Shown here: positions 1 to 7,738 of the stretch, in pieces
How the letters are laid out: every line of letters starts with the position of its first letter
How positions within the stretch are numbered: the stretch's first letter is position 1
Assembly: GCF_900156735.1 (NCBI RefSeq)
Contig: NZ_FTOL01000003.1
Coordinates: forward strand, 372,001 to 436,000
DNA length: 64,000 nucleotides
Direction of reading: 5' to 3'
DNA from: Chryseobacterium ureilyticum
GTDB lineage: Bacteria; Bacteroidota; Bacteroidia; Flavobacteriales; Weeksellaceae
The notes under the pieces: generated by a model
The model's input: the letters and a program-made list of their open reading frames with translations, nothing else
The model's database searches: none
What the model was told of the DNA's origin: nothing
Position numbers and translations under genes: made by a program

Positions 1-414
1 ACAAGACCATGGGGTGGTTTTTTCGTAATTGATGAAATACAGGCACAGGATTTTGCCAATCAGTATTTTGATGGAATAGATGTAGAGAATCTTAGAATAG
101 GAGGAAAGTTAAGTCCAAAAATTCTTATTGTAGCTCCCGAAGCTAGATTAAGCTGGCAATATCACCACAGAAGAGCAGAGATTTGGCAGGTAGTAGAAGG
201 AACTGTAGGAATCAAAAGAAGTAATACCGATGAAGAAGGTGAACTTGCAGAATACAAACCGAAAGATCAGATCAAACTTCAGCAAGGCGAAAGACACAGG
301 CTTATTGGTTTATCAGGCTGGGGAATTGTAGCAGAGATCTGGCAGCATACAGATGCATCCAATCCTTCAGATGAAGATGATATCGTAAGAGTACAGGATG
401 ACTTTGGAAGATAA
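1..414 (+). CDS. Cupin-domain sugar-phosphate isomerase-like protein (5' end missing)
   Basis: The frame is open from base 1 to a TAA at 412-414, giving 137 residues; only a few N-terminal residues are probably missing because the protein begins with TRPWGGFFVI, which sits near the N-terminus in relatives. The sequence resembles the type II mannose-6-phosphate isomerase cupin family, with a beta-barrel core that includes SWQYHHRRAEIWQVVEGT (the HH...E metal-site region) and a later QQGERHRLIGLSGWG strand pair. Flavobacterial homologues are often labelled phosphoheptose isomerase, a label I consider unproven. Such cupins are cytosolic and act on sugar phosphates or nucleotide sugars. A strong terminator follows at once, so this is the last gene of its transcript. 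Confidence 0.7.
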   Translation, partial: TRPWGGFFVIDEIQAQDFANQYFDGIDVENLRIGGKLSPKILIVAPEARLSWQYHHRRAEIWQVVEGTVGIKRSNTDEEGELAEYKPKDQIKLQQGERHRLIGLSGWGIVAEIWQHTDASNPSDEDDIVRVQDDFGR

Positions 415-417
415 AAT

Positions 418-450
418 AAAAAGCAGCATCAATTCTGATGCTGCTTTTTT
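418..450 (+). terminator. Intrinsic terminator after the cupin gene
   Basis: A perfect inverted repeat (GCAGCATCA at 423-431 and TGATGCTGC at 436-444, extended by A/T pairs) has a four-base loop and ends in a run of T. It lies 4 bases after the stop codon of the plus-strand cupin gene. Confidence 0.9.
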
Positions 451-459
451 ATTTTGGTA

Positions 460-487
460 AGGAAGCGGGGCGCGGGAAGAGGGAAGT
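460..487. repeat. Purine-rich GGAAG-type intergenic stretch
   Basis: A short G-rich purine tract with GGAAG and GGGAAG units stands out in an AT-rich intergenic region. Similar GGAAG-rich intergenic tracts are, from memory, common in Chryseobacterium. No function can be read from it. Confidence 0.3.
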
Positions 488-561
488 TATTGGAGGTTTT
501 ATGAAAGGTCATTTTGGGAAATAATCTAATTGTTCAAACTGAAGTGAGCAGATAAAAAAAT

Positions 562-594
562 AAACGTTATAGGTTTCAAAAACCTATAACGTTT
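562..594. terminator. Bidirectional intrinsic terminator
   Basis: A perfect 15-base inverted repeat (562-576 and 580-594, three-base loop) is flanked by A-rich sequence on the left and T-rich sequence on the right, so it can end transcription on both strands. It lies 73 bases beyond the stop of the minus-strand TonB receptor gene. Confidence 0.8.
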
Positions 595-666
595 TATTTA
601 TATTAATGTATCGTAGCTAAAGCAGTCTGTCGGCAAAGAATACCTCCAGCCTCACTTTTCCTTCTT

Positions 667-3372
667 TTAGAACGTAACATCCAATCCTACATAGAAATTC
701 GCTTTCATAATAGGAGCATATACCATTCCGCCATCAAAATAATTTCCGAAAGGATTTTTGAAGTCTATAATCGCATTTTTCTGATAATAAGAAGTAAGGT
801 TTTCTCCTCCCAAATAAGCTCTAAGCTTCTTGTTGAAGTTTTTTGAAATCTGCGCATTCAATACAGCGTAAGAGTTGGAATAAACAGGTAATTGAAACTC
901 TGCAGGATTCCCAGCCATATCAGGAAGTCTTTGCTTTCCAACCCAGTTTAAAGTCGTATCAAAACTCCAGAATCCACCCTTATCATTTTTATTGGTAGAA
1001 TATGCCAGATTAACAAATCCTCTGTGTTTTGCCATAAACGGAACCTCTCTTCTTCCATCAATATAATCAGCCTGCACATCATAATATTTATAAGCAAGCC
1101 TTACATCAAAATTTTTGAATGGAGTGAAATCCCACTGAGTCTGGAATGAATTGGCAAATGATTTTCCATCAAGGTTATAAAACGTCAGCTGCTGAGGAGA
1201 TCTATCCAAATCTACCAATACCTGATCCTGGAAATCCGTTCTGAAAAAATCTGCAATGATACTGGATTTTCTTCCGAAAAGCTTAAACTCCTGTTGTAAA
1301 CTCGCTCCATAGTTCCATGCGATTTCTGGCTTTAATCCATAGATATTTCCTCCGTTTGGTAAGATGTTGATTGCTCTGTTTGATGCAAAATACTGTTGGT
1401 TTTCCGCAAATACATTCGCCGTTCTGAATCCTCTTCCCGCAGAAAGTCTTAAAATAGTCTGTGGCGTGAAATCATACTTGAAATTCACCCTTGGTGTAAA
1501 CTGAGTACCCGCTAGATTATGAAAATCAACCCTTGTTCCAGCCACTAAAGTATATTTTAAACCTGTTAAAGTATATTCAGCAAAAATTCCCGGAACAATT
1601 TCGTTTCTCTTCATATTATCAATCAGATAATTCTCTTCATAGCCATCATATAAGAAACTTGCACCAGCTTTATACTTATGGTTGGTATTTCCTAGAATAC
1701 TCTCAAATATTAAATTGGAATAATACGTATGCTGTTTTCCTGCATAGTTTCTCAAACCAAAAAAACTGTCTTGTTGATGATACACGTACTGGTTCATCCA
1801 GCCGATACTTTGGTAAGGTTTTCCTTTAAAGACATATCCTGTTTTATTCCAAACCTGAAATCTTGAAATATCAATACCTACTCCATAGGCAGGTTGCTTA
1901 TCCTGAGCCAGTTTTTTATCAAAGCCAATCTGTCCTGCAGTTCTTTCATCTCTGATAAAATTGATTCCAAAGTGAGACCCGAATCCTGACTTTTCAAGAT
2001 CATTATAATTTAATAAATAAGCTGCGTTGATCTGAGTTCCCTTTGGTCTGTCAAGGAAACCATCATCATTCATATCTGTATTCCCGAATGTTCCGTTTCC
2101 GTGAAGTAAAAAAGTCTGTGACCATTTATCATTGATAGGAGACACATTAGTAATATTGATTTCCGCTCTTCCGTTAAAATCTGAGAAAAGGTTCAATGAC
2201 GTTTCCGGAGTTTTTGCATTTTTCAGAAGCTCTGTATTGATTTGTCCTGTGATACTCTCATAGCCATTTGTTACAGTACTTCCTCCTTTCGTTAGCTGAA
2301 TACTTTCAATCCATCTTCCGGGAATGAAATTTAAACCATACGCAGAGGCCAGTCCTCTGATCTCAGGCAATTGTTCCTTTGTCAAACTGGTGTATTTCTG
2401 ATCCAAACCAAGCATTTTCAGCTGTTTTGTACCCGTTACCGCATTACTGAAAGACACATCTACTGTTGCGTTCGTTTCAAAACTTTCAGATAGATTACAA
2501 CATGCAGCTTTTAGTAGCTCCTTTTTATCAATATTAAAAACAAGCCCTGTTTCTTTTTTACTTACAGAAGTGGCAGCTTTAGAACCGGTTACCACAACAC
2601 CTTCAATGTTTTTCTCATGCTTGCTGTGAGACTCATTATCAGATTGTGCCTGATGTTCTTTATGTTCATCATGTTTTGTTTCTTCTTCATAATGAACCTT
2701 TGGATTAGCTTCCCCAAAAGCAAAATCCCTATCGTACAAACAACATCCCGGCAACCCCTTATAAACATCATCGGCAGCCTTATATTTTTCATTATCGTGT
2801 CCTGCATCAGAAATTGACTTTAAAATCTTATCTGATGAGGTTTTTGAAGGATCGAAGTTTAGGATAACGGTTTGTTTCTCTGCATTCCATTCAGCTAGAT
2901 CTGCGCCTGCATTTTTGGCTGCTTTTTCAATTCTTGCTTTACATGAAGCACAGTTTCCTCTTACATAAAACTCATTATTTTTTTTAGCTGGAGCAGCAGT
3001 ATTGGCATGATGTTCATGGTGAGATTCTGCTTGCTCAGGTTGTAGATCTCTGTCATATAAACAACATCCCGGAAGGCTTTTGTAAACATCATCAGAAGCT
3101 TTGAATTTTTCATTGTCATGCCCTGCTTCTGCCACTTTTTTCAGAATGTCATCTGTAGAAACTTTATCTGTTTCTATGGTCAGTGTTTGAAGATCAATAG
3201 AGTAAACAGCAGTTTTTGCCCCTGCTTTTTTTGCAGCTCCTTCAATTCGGGTTTTGCACATTTCACAGTTTCCTTTTACCTTGAATTGGTTTTTGGAAAG
3301 ATTTTGAGCCGATATAAATTGTGTAAATAAGAATAACGCACCAAGTATAAACCTGGAAATATATAATTTCAT
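667..3372 (-). CDS. TonB-dependent receptor with two N-terminal heavy-metal-associated (HMA) domains
   Basis: The 901-residue protein starts with a signal peptide (about 1-22). Two HMA modules follow, each with GNCxxCK (Cys36/Cys39 and Cys141/Cys144) and each ending in a near-identical tail with AGHDNEK and LPGCCLYDRD (100-109 and 207-216). His-rich linkers lie near 118-122 and 228-252. The plug starts near 256 and includes KAACCNLSESFETN, which recurs in metal-linked Bacteroidota receptors, and a full outer-membrane barrel follows. HMA domains bind soft metals such as Cu(I), and TonB receptors import across the outer membrane, so metal or metal-chelate uptake or sensing is inferred; the metal is unknown. 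The Cys-rich gene 69 bases upstream supports this. Upstream lies an 8-7-8 palindrome. Confidence 0.85.
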   Translation of the reverse strand: MKLYISRFILGALFLFTQFISAQNLSKNQFKVKGNCEMCKTRIEGAAKKAGAKTAVYSIDLQTLTIETDKVSTDDILKKVAEAGHDNEKFKASDDVYKSLPGCCLYDRDLQPEQAESHHEHHANTAAPAKKNNEFYVRGNCASCKARIEKAAKNAGADLAEWNAEKQTVILNFDPSKTSSDKILKSISDAGHDNEKYKAADDVYKGLPGCCLYDRDFAFGEANPKVHYEEETKHDEHKEHQAQSDNESHSKHEKNIEGVVVTGSKAATSVSKKETGLVFNIDKKELLKAACCNLSESFETNATVDVSFSNAVTGTKQLKMLGLDQKYTSLTKEQLPEIRGLASAYGLNFIPGRWIESIQLTKGGSTVTNGYESITGQINTELLKNAKTPETSLNLFSDFNGRAEINITNVSPINDKWSQTFLLHGNGTFGNTDMNDDGFLDRPKGTQINAAYLLNYNDLEKSGFGSHFGINFIRDERTAGQIGFDKKLAQDKQPAYGVGIDISRFQVWNKTGYVFKGKPYQSIGWMNQYVYHQQDSFFGLRNYAGKQHTYYSNLIFESILGNTNHKYKAGASFLYDGYEENYLIDNMKRNEIVPGIFAEYTLTGLKYTLVAGTRVDFHNLAGTQFTPRVNFKYDFTPQTILRLSAGRGFRTANVFAENQQYFASNRAINILPNGGNIYGLKPEIAWNYGASLQQEFKLFGRKSSIIADFFRTDFQDQVLVDLDRSPQQLTFYNLDGKSFANSFQTQWDFTPFKNFDVRLAYKYYDVQADYIDGRREVPFMAKHRGFVNLAYSTNKNDKGGFWSFDTTLNWVGKQRLPDMAGNPAEFQLPVYSNSYAVLNAQISKNFNKKLRAYLGGENLTSYYQKNAIIDFKNPFGNYFDGGMVYAPIMKANFYVGLDVTF

Positions 3373-3404
3373 TTTGTTTAAAAGTTTAGATTAATTAAAA
3401 AACG

Positions 3405-3427
3405 GTTCATTACATGGTATAATGAAC
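3405..3427. promoter_or_regulatory. 8-7-8 palindrome upstream of the HMA-TonB receptor
   Basis: GTTCATTA (3405-3412) and TAATGAAC (3420-3427) form a perfect inverted repeat with a 7-base spacer, 32 bases before the receptor start codon and 14 bases after the upstream gene. There is no T run, so an operator for a dimeric regulator is more likely than a terminator. Which regulator binds is unknown. Confidence 0.4.
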
Positions 3428-3441
3428 TCACAAAGCTTTAA

Positions 3442-3804
3442 TTAACCTATTTTAGGCGGTTGCCAGATTTCCTTTAAACGGTCCGAAAGATGCGGAGCTG
3501 AGTATTGAAACTGTGGATTCTTATTCGTTTTGTAATAAGAAAGTTCCAGTCTTAGATTTTTTGAAAACGGAGTTTCAATAAAAGTGTAGCAGATAACACA
3601 TGAAGAACAGCAGTCATCATTACAAGATGATTGTTTAGAATCATCTTTGCCGTCTTTTTTTGAAGAATGATTTTTACAGCAGTCACTCTTTTCAGATTTT
3701 GCTTTACAGCATGTATCCTGCATGGATTGAGTATAGAAGCTATCCTTGGGAACTAAAAAAATTCCCAGACAAAATACTATTGCAAGTATGTGAAACAGCT
3801 TCAT
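3442..3804 (-). CDS. Small secreted cysteine-rich protein, putative metal binder
   Basis: I chose the ATG at 3804 (120 residues). The longer frame to 3843 would overlap the upstream gene, would lack a signal peptide at its start, and a TAATTTTG promoter box ends 5 bases before 3804. A signal peptide (about 1-20) precedes a mature part with nine cysteines: CC pairs at 32-33, 42-43 and 65-66, plus Cys61, 69 and 72, set in Lys/Asp/Ser-rich linkers. It ends in EIWQPPK, which recalls the end of the HYC_CC_PP family of small Bacteroidota proteins, but the HYC motif is absent. Extracytoplasmic metal binding is inferred from cysteine content and the neighbouring HMA receptor. No catalytic function is visible. 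Confidence 0.7.
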   Translation of the reverse strand: MKLFHILAIVFCLGIFLVPKDSFYTQSMQDTCCKAKSEKSDCCKNHSSKKDGKDDSKQSSCNDDCCSSCVICYTFIETPFSKNLRLELSYYKTNKNPQFQYSAPHLSDRLKEIWQPPKIG

Positions 3805-3809
3805 AACTG

Positions 3810-3817
3810 CAAAATTA
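3810..3817 (-). promoter_or_regulatory. -7 box of the Cys-rich gene
   Basis: On the minus strand TAATTTTG matches TAnnTTTG and lies 5 bases before the ATG at 3804, predicting a leaderless or almost leaderless mRNA. No well-spaced TTG -33 element is seen. Confidence 0.45.
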
Positions 3818-3823
3818 CAAAAT

Positions 3824-4468
3824 TTATAGCAATGGATCACCAACTTTTAGGGAACAGTTGTGCCAAGGTTCTCCATGTGCAGGGTTTAATTTTGGTTTTT
3901 CACCCTTTGCAATATTCTGAGTTGCCGGGGCAGGAGTAGGAGCCGGGGTTGTCTGTACGATATTTTGAGCCGGAGCAGATGTTGGAGCGGCTTTGCTGTT
4001 TAATGGCTGTCCTACAGGGATGTCACAACGGTGTCCTGGTTGTCCGTGAGGAGGATTCATTCCTGGAGCAGTTTTAGCCAGTCTGGCATTATTTGCAGCC
4101 ACAAGATTTGCCGGTACAGTATTAGGGTCTACCTGAATAACATTCTTATTTCCAGTGCTGACATTTTGTGGAGAAGGAGTAGCTGCAGGTTGGCTGTTTA
4201 AAGGTTGTCCCACAGGAATATCACAACGGTGTCCAGGCTGTCCGTGCGGAGGATTCATTCCAGGAGCGGTTGCCATAGGTGCTGGAGCTGGGTTGGATTT
4301 AATTCCTGCCTGATCCATCAATGATGTTTTAGAAGTGTTGTTTATTGCTACTGAGGGTTGCTGAGAACCTGCTTCTTCTTTTAAATAAGTTGCTCTTTCA
4401 TCCTTTTTACAAGAGACTGCTAATAATGATACGGTGATCAAACCTATAAATGTATTCTTCATATCCAT
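3824..4468 (-). CDS. Lipoprotein with three His/Cys repeats (NPPHGQPGHRC type)
   Basis: The 214-residue protein begins with a lipoprotein signal (LLAVSC, Cys20); the third codon is also ATG (4462) and is an equally good start. Three repeats stand out: NPPHGQPGHRCDIPVGQPL at about 72-90 and 138-156, and a variant, NPAHGEPWHNCSLKVGDPLL, at the C-terminus. They are joined by Ala/Pro/Thr/Gln-rich linkers with no predicted fold. Proteins with this HGxPxHxC motif are widespread in flavobacteria, but I know of no function. Two His and one Cys per repeat could bind metal, which fits the downstream Cys-rich and HMA-receptor genes. It has its own -7 box, lying inside the terminator of the response regulator gene. 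Confidence 0.75.
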   Translation of the reverse strand: MDMKNTFIGLITVSLLAVSCKKDERATYLKEEAGSQQPSVAINNTSKTSLMDQAGIKSNPAPAPMATAPGMNPPHGQPGHRCDIPVGQPLNSQPAATPSPQNVSTGNKNVIQVDPNTVPANLVAANNARLAKTAPGMNPPHGQPGHRCDIPVGQPLNSKAAPTSAPAQNIVQTTPAPTPAPATQNIAKGEKPKLNPAHGEPWHNCSLKVGDPLL

Positions 4469-4478
4469 TGGTATGAAA

Positions 4479-4486
4479 CAAAATTA
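4479..4486 (-). promoter_or_regulatory. -7 box of the His/Cys-repeat lipoprotein
   Basis: Minus-strand TAATTTTG lies 10 bases before the ATG at 4468. It is embedded in the 3' arm of the upstream gene's terminator hairpin. Confidence 0.45.
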
Positions 4487-4516
4487 GCAAAACATTTTCA
4501 ATTGTTTTGCTAATTT
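4481..4516 (-). terminator. Intrinsic terminator of the response regulator gene
   Basis: A perfect 13-base inverted repeat (4481-4493 and 4504-4516) is followed on the minus strand by a short T-rich tract, 24 bases after the response regulator stop codon. Confidence 0.75.
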
Positions 4517-4539
4517 TATATTTATAATATGATTTTAGA

Positions 4540-5226
4540 TTAATTTTTCACAAGAAGTCTGAATCCTTCTCCGTGAACGTTGATAATTTCCAATCCTTCA
4601 TCATCTTTTAATAATTTACGAAGCTTAGCAATATAAACGTCCATACTTCTTGCAGTAAAGTAATTTTCTTTCTTCCAGATCTTTCTTAAAGCAAGATCTC
4701 TTGGCATGAAATCGTTTCTGTGAATGCAAAGAAGTTTCAATAATTCGTTTTCTTTTGGGGAAAGCTTATATTCTTTATCACCTACTTTCAATTGTCTCAG
4801 CATAGAATCAAAGAAAATATTGCTGATCTTAAACTGTTCCTGTTCTTCATTTTCAAGTGTAGAGCTTCTCTGAAGAATAGCTTTGATTTTATATAAAAGA
4901 AGTTCAGTGTCAAATGGCTTGGTGATATAATCGTCAGCTCCCAACTGATATCCCTTCAGGATGTCTTCTCTCATATTTCTTGCTGTAAGGAATATGATGG
5001 GTGTATTTTTATCAATTTTTTTTACGTCTTCAGCTAATGAAAATCCATCCTTCTTAGGCATCATTACATCAAATATACAGATGTCGAATTCATTTTCTGT
5101 AAATTCTTTAAGTCCCTGTTCTCCGTCAGTTGCAAGGGTAACTTCAAAATTATTGATTGTTAAATAATCTTTAAGCACCGCTCCGAAACTCTGATCGTCC
5201 TCTACTAATAATATTCTGTTGCTCAT
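4540..5226 (-). CDS. OmpR-family response regulator (RprY-like)
   Basis: The 228-residue protein has an N-terminal receiver domain: acidic pocket Asp10/Asp11, phosphoacceptor Asp53 in CIFDVMMPKKDG, Thr81 and Lys103 in TKPF. A C-terminal winged-helix domain with the OmpR pattern (LSPKENELLKLL, then a RSMDVYIAKLRKLL recognition helix) follows. It is a cytosolic transcription factor activated by phosphotransfer. The sensor kinase gene lies 152 bases upstream on the same strand, and the pair resembles RprX/RprY of Bacteroides. Its position just before the metal-handling genes is suggestive, but a terminator and separate promoters intervene. Confidence 0.9.
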   Translation of the reverse strand: MSNRILLVEDDQSFGAVLKDYLTINNFEVTLATDGEQGLKEFTENEFDICIFDVMMPKKDGFSLAEDVKKIDKNTPIIFLTARNMREDILKGYQLGADDYITKPFDTELLLYKIKAILQRSSTLENEEQEQFKISNIFFDSMLRQLKVGDKEYKLSPKENELLKLLCIHRNDFMPRDLALRKIWKKENYFTARSMDVYIAKLRKLLKDDEGLEIINVHGEGFRLLVKN

Positions 5227-5378
5227 AACTTTTACTAATTAATAATTAACAATTAAGAATGAACTCACTCACTCTCTCTTCTTATATTTTGTTATTTGGT
5301 TTCTTATTTATAATGAATGAGGGTAAATAATATTTACATTTTATATTATTTATTACTCATCACTTATTACTTATGTTT

Positions 5379-6917
5379 TTAGCTCATTGGAAGTTTGATT
5401 GTAAACGTACTTCCTTTTCCTTTGTTGGAGTCTACAATAATCTGCCCTTTGTGCAGTTCTACAATTTTTTTAACATAGGAAAGACCTAATCCCTGTCCTT
5501 TTACATTGTGAATATTCCCGGTTTCTTCTCTGAAGAATTTTTCAAAGATCTTCGTTTTGTTCTGGGTTTCCATTCCCATTCCTTTATCAGAAATTTCAAT
5601 CACATACCAATGTCCTTCATTTCTTGTTTCCACATGAATTTCCGGTGATTCAGGAGAGTATTTGTTCGCGTTATCCAAAAGGTTGACCAGCATATTCGAA
5701 ATGTGGAACTCATCTATTTTAAAATTATAATGAGTTGCATTGAATTCTTGGGTAAGCGAACCATTTCTTTGCTGTACAATCAGGTTGAAAGACTCTGTAG
5801 TTCTCTTGATCAATTCTCTTACATTGGTTTCTTTCAGGAATAATTCCACTTCATTTCTTTCCAGCTTAGACATATTCAGTACATTTTCTACCTGTTTTTT
5901 CATCCTCAGGTTTTCCTGTTTGATTAATTCTGAATAATATTTTACCTTATCAGGATTGGTTGCAATCTTATCGTTCGCTAGTGAATCTGTTGCTACAGAA
6001 ATGGTTGCCAAAGGAGTTTTAAACTCATGAGACATATTATTAATGAAATCTGTCTTTACTTCAGCAAGTTTTTTCTGCCTCATCATATAGTTGATAGAAA
6101 TAATATAAATTCCTAAAATCGTTAATAAGGAAAGGAAAGTTCCCAACAGCATTGGCCAGTTGTTCATTGCCAAAGAGTATTCTTTTTTAGGGAAAACCAA
6201 AGCAAGGCTGTATAAAGTGTTGTACTTTTTATCCGTAAAAAGGGGATAACTGTAAGTGTTGCTGTCCTTTTTTTCTTTATATGCTTTATTGGCTATACTG
6301 GTAAGTTTATTGTCTTTATCAACGATTCCATACCCGAATTTTGCCGTAATTCCTCTGATCTTAAGCTCTTTTGCAATAACTGAGTCAAGGGTAGCGGGAT
6401 TTACTCTTTGAGCAATAGGAAGATTATTTCCGTATACTTTTACGAATTCTTTTACTGCATAATCTCCGGTTTCAATATCCTGATTGATATCTGAAGTAAG
6501 AATTTCACGACTGGTAGTGTCTCTTTTTATTTTGTATGCTGCTTCATCGGTGTATAAAGTTGTAAGTTTTACAGAGTCACCTTTTTTAGAGATGGGAAGC
6601 TGTGCATTGGAAATAATATTCTTGGAATAGATGATTTGTCTTTGAGTACCGGAATCTTCTACCTGCTGAATCGTTGTAAGTGAAGGGTTTTTGCTGTTGG
6701 CAAGAATAGTACTTCTGTTGTCTTTGGTAAGGTATTTATCAGCTTCAATTTCCTCGACGGTTTTAGAGGTGTTTTCTAAAACAGAGTAAACTTTATTTGA
6801 AAAATCCTGTTCCAGTACACCGTAATACCCTTTCAGCCAATAAAATTGGAGCGTAACGAAGACAATCAGTGAGATCGTCATAAACACCGAAATTATTGGG
6901 ATGAATTTATTATTCAT
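5379..6917 (-). CDS. Membrane sensor histidine kinase (RprX-like)
   Basis: The 512-residue kinase has a first membrane helix at about 8-28, an extracytoplasmic sensor region of about 230 residues with no domain I recognise, and a second helix near 258-280. The HisKA motif NNMSHEFKTPLATI carries the phosphoacceptor His297. The HATPase domain shows the N box (NLLDNANKYSPE), G1 (ISDKGMGM) and G2 (GQGLGLSYVKKIVE). It autophosphorylates and passes phosphate to the OmpR-type regulator encoded just downstream. The signal is unknown. The 152-base gap between the two genes is AT-rich, with no terminator, so co-transcription is likely. Confidence 0.9.
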   Translation of the reverse strand: MNNKFIPIISVFMTISLIVFVTLQFYWLKGYYGVLEQDFSNKVYSVLENTSKTVEEIEADKYLTKDNRSTILANSKNPSLTTIQQVEDSGTQRQIIYSKNIISNAQLPISKKGDSVKLTTLYTDEAAYKIKRDTTSREILTSDINQDIETGDYAVKEFVKVYGNNLPIAQRVNPATLDSVIAKELKIRGITAKFGYGIVDKDNKLTSIANKAYKEKKDSNTYSYPLFTDKKYNTLYSLALVFPKKEYSLAMNNWPMLLGTFLSLLTILGIYIISINYMMRQKKLAEVKTDFINNMSHEFKTPLATISVATDSLANDKIATNPDKVKYYSELIKQENLRMKKQVENVLNMSKLERNEVELFLKETNVRELIKRTTESFNLIVQQRNGSLTQEFNATHYNFKIDEFHISNMLVNLLDNANKYSPESPEIHVETRNEGHWYVIEISDKGMGMETQNKTKIFEKFFREETGNIHNVKGQGLGLSYVKKIVELHKGQIIVDSNKGKGSTFTIKLPMS

Positions 6918-7117
6918 TATTTAATTATATATGTTTTGAAAAAATGAATGTTAAAATTAATTGTTTTAAGATTACATAAACAAAAAACGAGCCAAAAAAT
7001 TATGTTTTTTTTCTTAAAAGAGTCTTTTTTAACAATTATTTATGAATTAATAATTACTTGTCATATGAAAAGTCCTTTCAGTAAATAAAACGGTAACTTT
7101 ATTAAAAATAATTACTT

Positions 7118-7615
7118 ATGGAATCTAATATCGTTTTCAACAAAGATTTTGACTCTGACAGTGTGTATGTAATGAAAATTTACAAAGCTGATGTTTCAAC
7201 AGTATGGAGCTATTTTACCCAATCCGGATTATTGGATCAGTGGTGGGGACCAAGACCTTGGAAATGTGAGACCGTAAAACAGGATTTTACAGAAGGAGGT
7301 GTATGGCATTATGCTATGGTAGGTCCCAATGGTGAAAAATCTTATTCCCAATCCAAGTACGGAGAAATCATGGAGCACAGAAGTTTTGACTGGATGAGCT
7401 CTTTCTGTGATGAAAATGGAAATATTAATAAAGATTTTCCAAGTTCCAATTGGCTATTTGGATTTACAGGAGTGGAAGAAGGAACGAAAGTAACCGTGAA
7501 TATTCATTATCAATCACAGGAAATCATGAAAAAAATGCTGGATATGGGATTTGAAGAAGGTTTCAAAATGGGGCTTAATCAATTAGAAGAAATTTTGGAG
7601 AATTTGAAGAAATAA
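7118..7615 (+). CDS. SRPBCC (AHSA1-type) family protein
   Basis: The 165-residue soluble protein has the AHSA1/START-like layout: an N-terminal strand with VWSYFTQSGLLDQWWGPRPW (the WWGP motif is typical), GGVWHYAMVGPNGE, GEIMEHRSFDWMSSF, a glycine-bearing strand (GTKVTVNIHYQS) and a C-terminal helix (FEEGFKMGLNQLEEIL). The helix-grip fold forms a hydrophobic pocket, but the ligand of such stand-alone proteins is rarely known. It is monocistronic: the upstream neighbour is divergent and a terminator follows. A TAACTTTA sequence about 20 bases upstream is only a weak promoter match. Confidence 0.8.
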   Translation: MESNIVFNKDFDSDSVYVMKIYKADVSTVWSYFTQSGLLDQWWGPRPWKCETVKQDFTEGGVWHYAMVGPNGEKSYSQSKYGEIMEHRSFDWMSSFCDENGNINKDFPSSNWLFGFTGVEEGTKVTVNIHYQSQEIMKKMLDMGFEEGFKMGLNQLEEILENLKK

Positions 7616-7678
7616 TGATTTTGAACCGTTAAAGAGGAAGAAGAAAACAATGACGAAATTAATTTTGTATCATTATAA

Positions 7679-7717
7679 GAACAGAGCACTCCAGTGGAAT
7701 ACTCTGTTTTTATTTTT
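7679..7717 (+). terminator. Intrinsic terminator of the SRPBCC gene
   Basis: ACAGAG (7681-7686) pairs with CTCTGT (7702-7707), with a smaller inner pairing CACT/AGTG, followed by a long T-rich run. It lies 65 bases after the stop codon. Confidence 0.7.
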
Positions 7718-7738
7718 ATTGCTTCGTTTTTACCGAAA

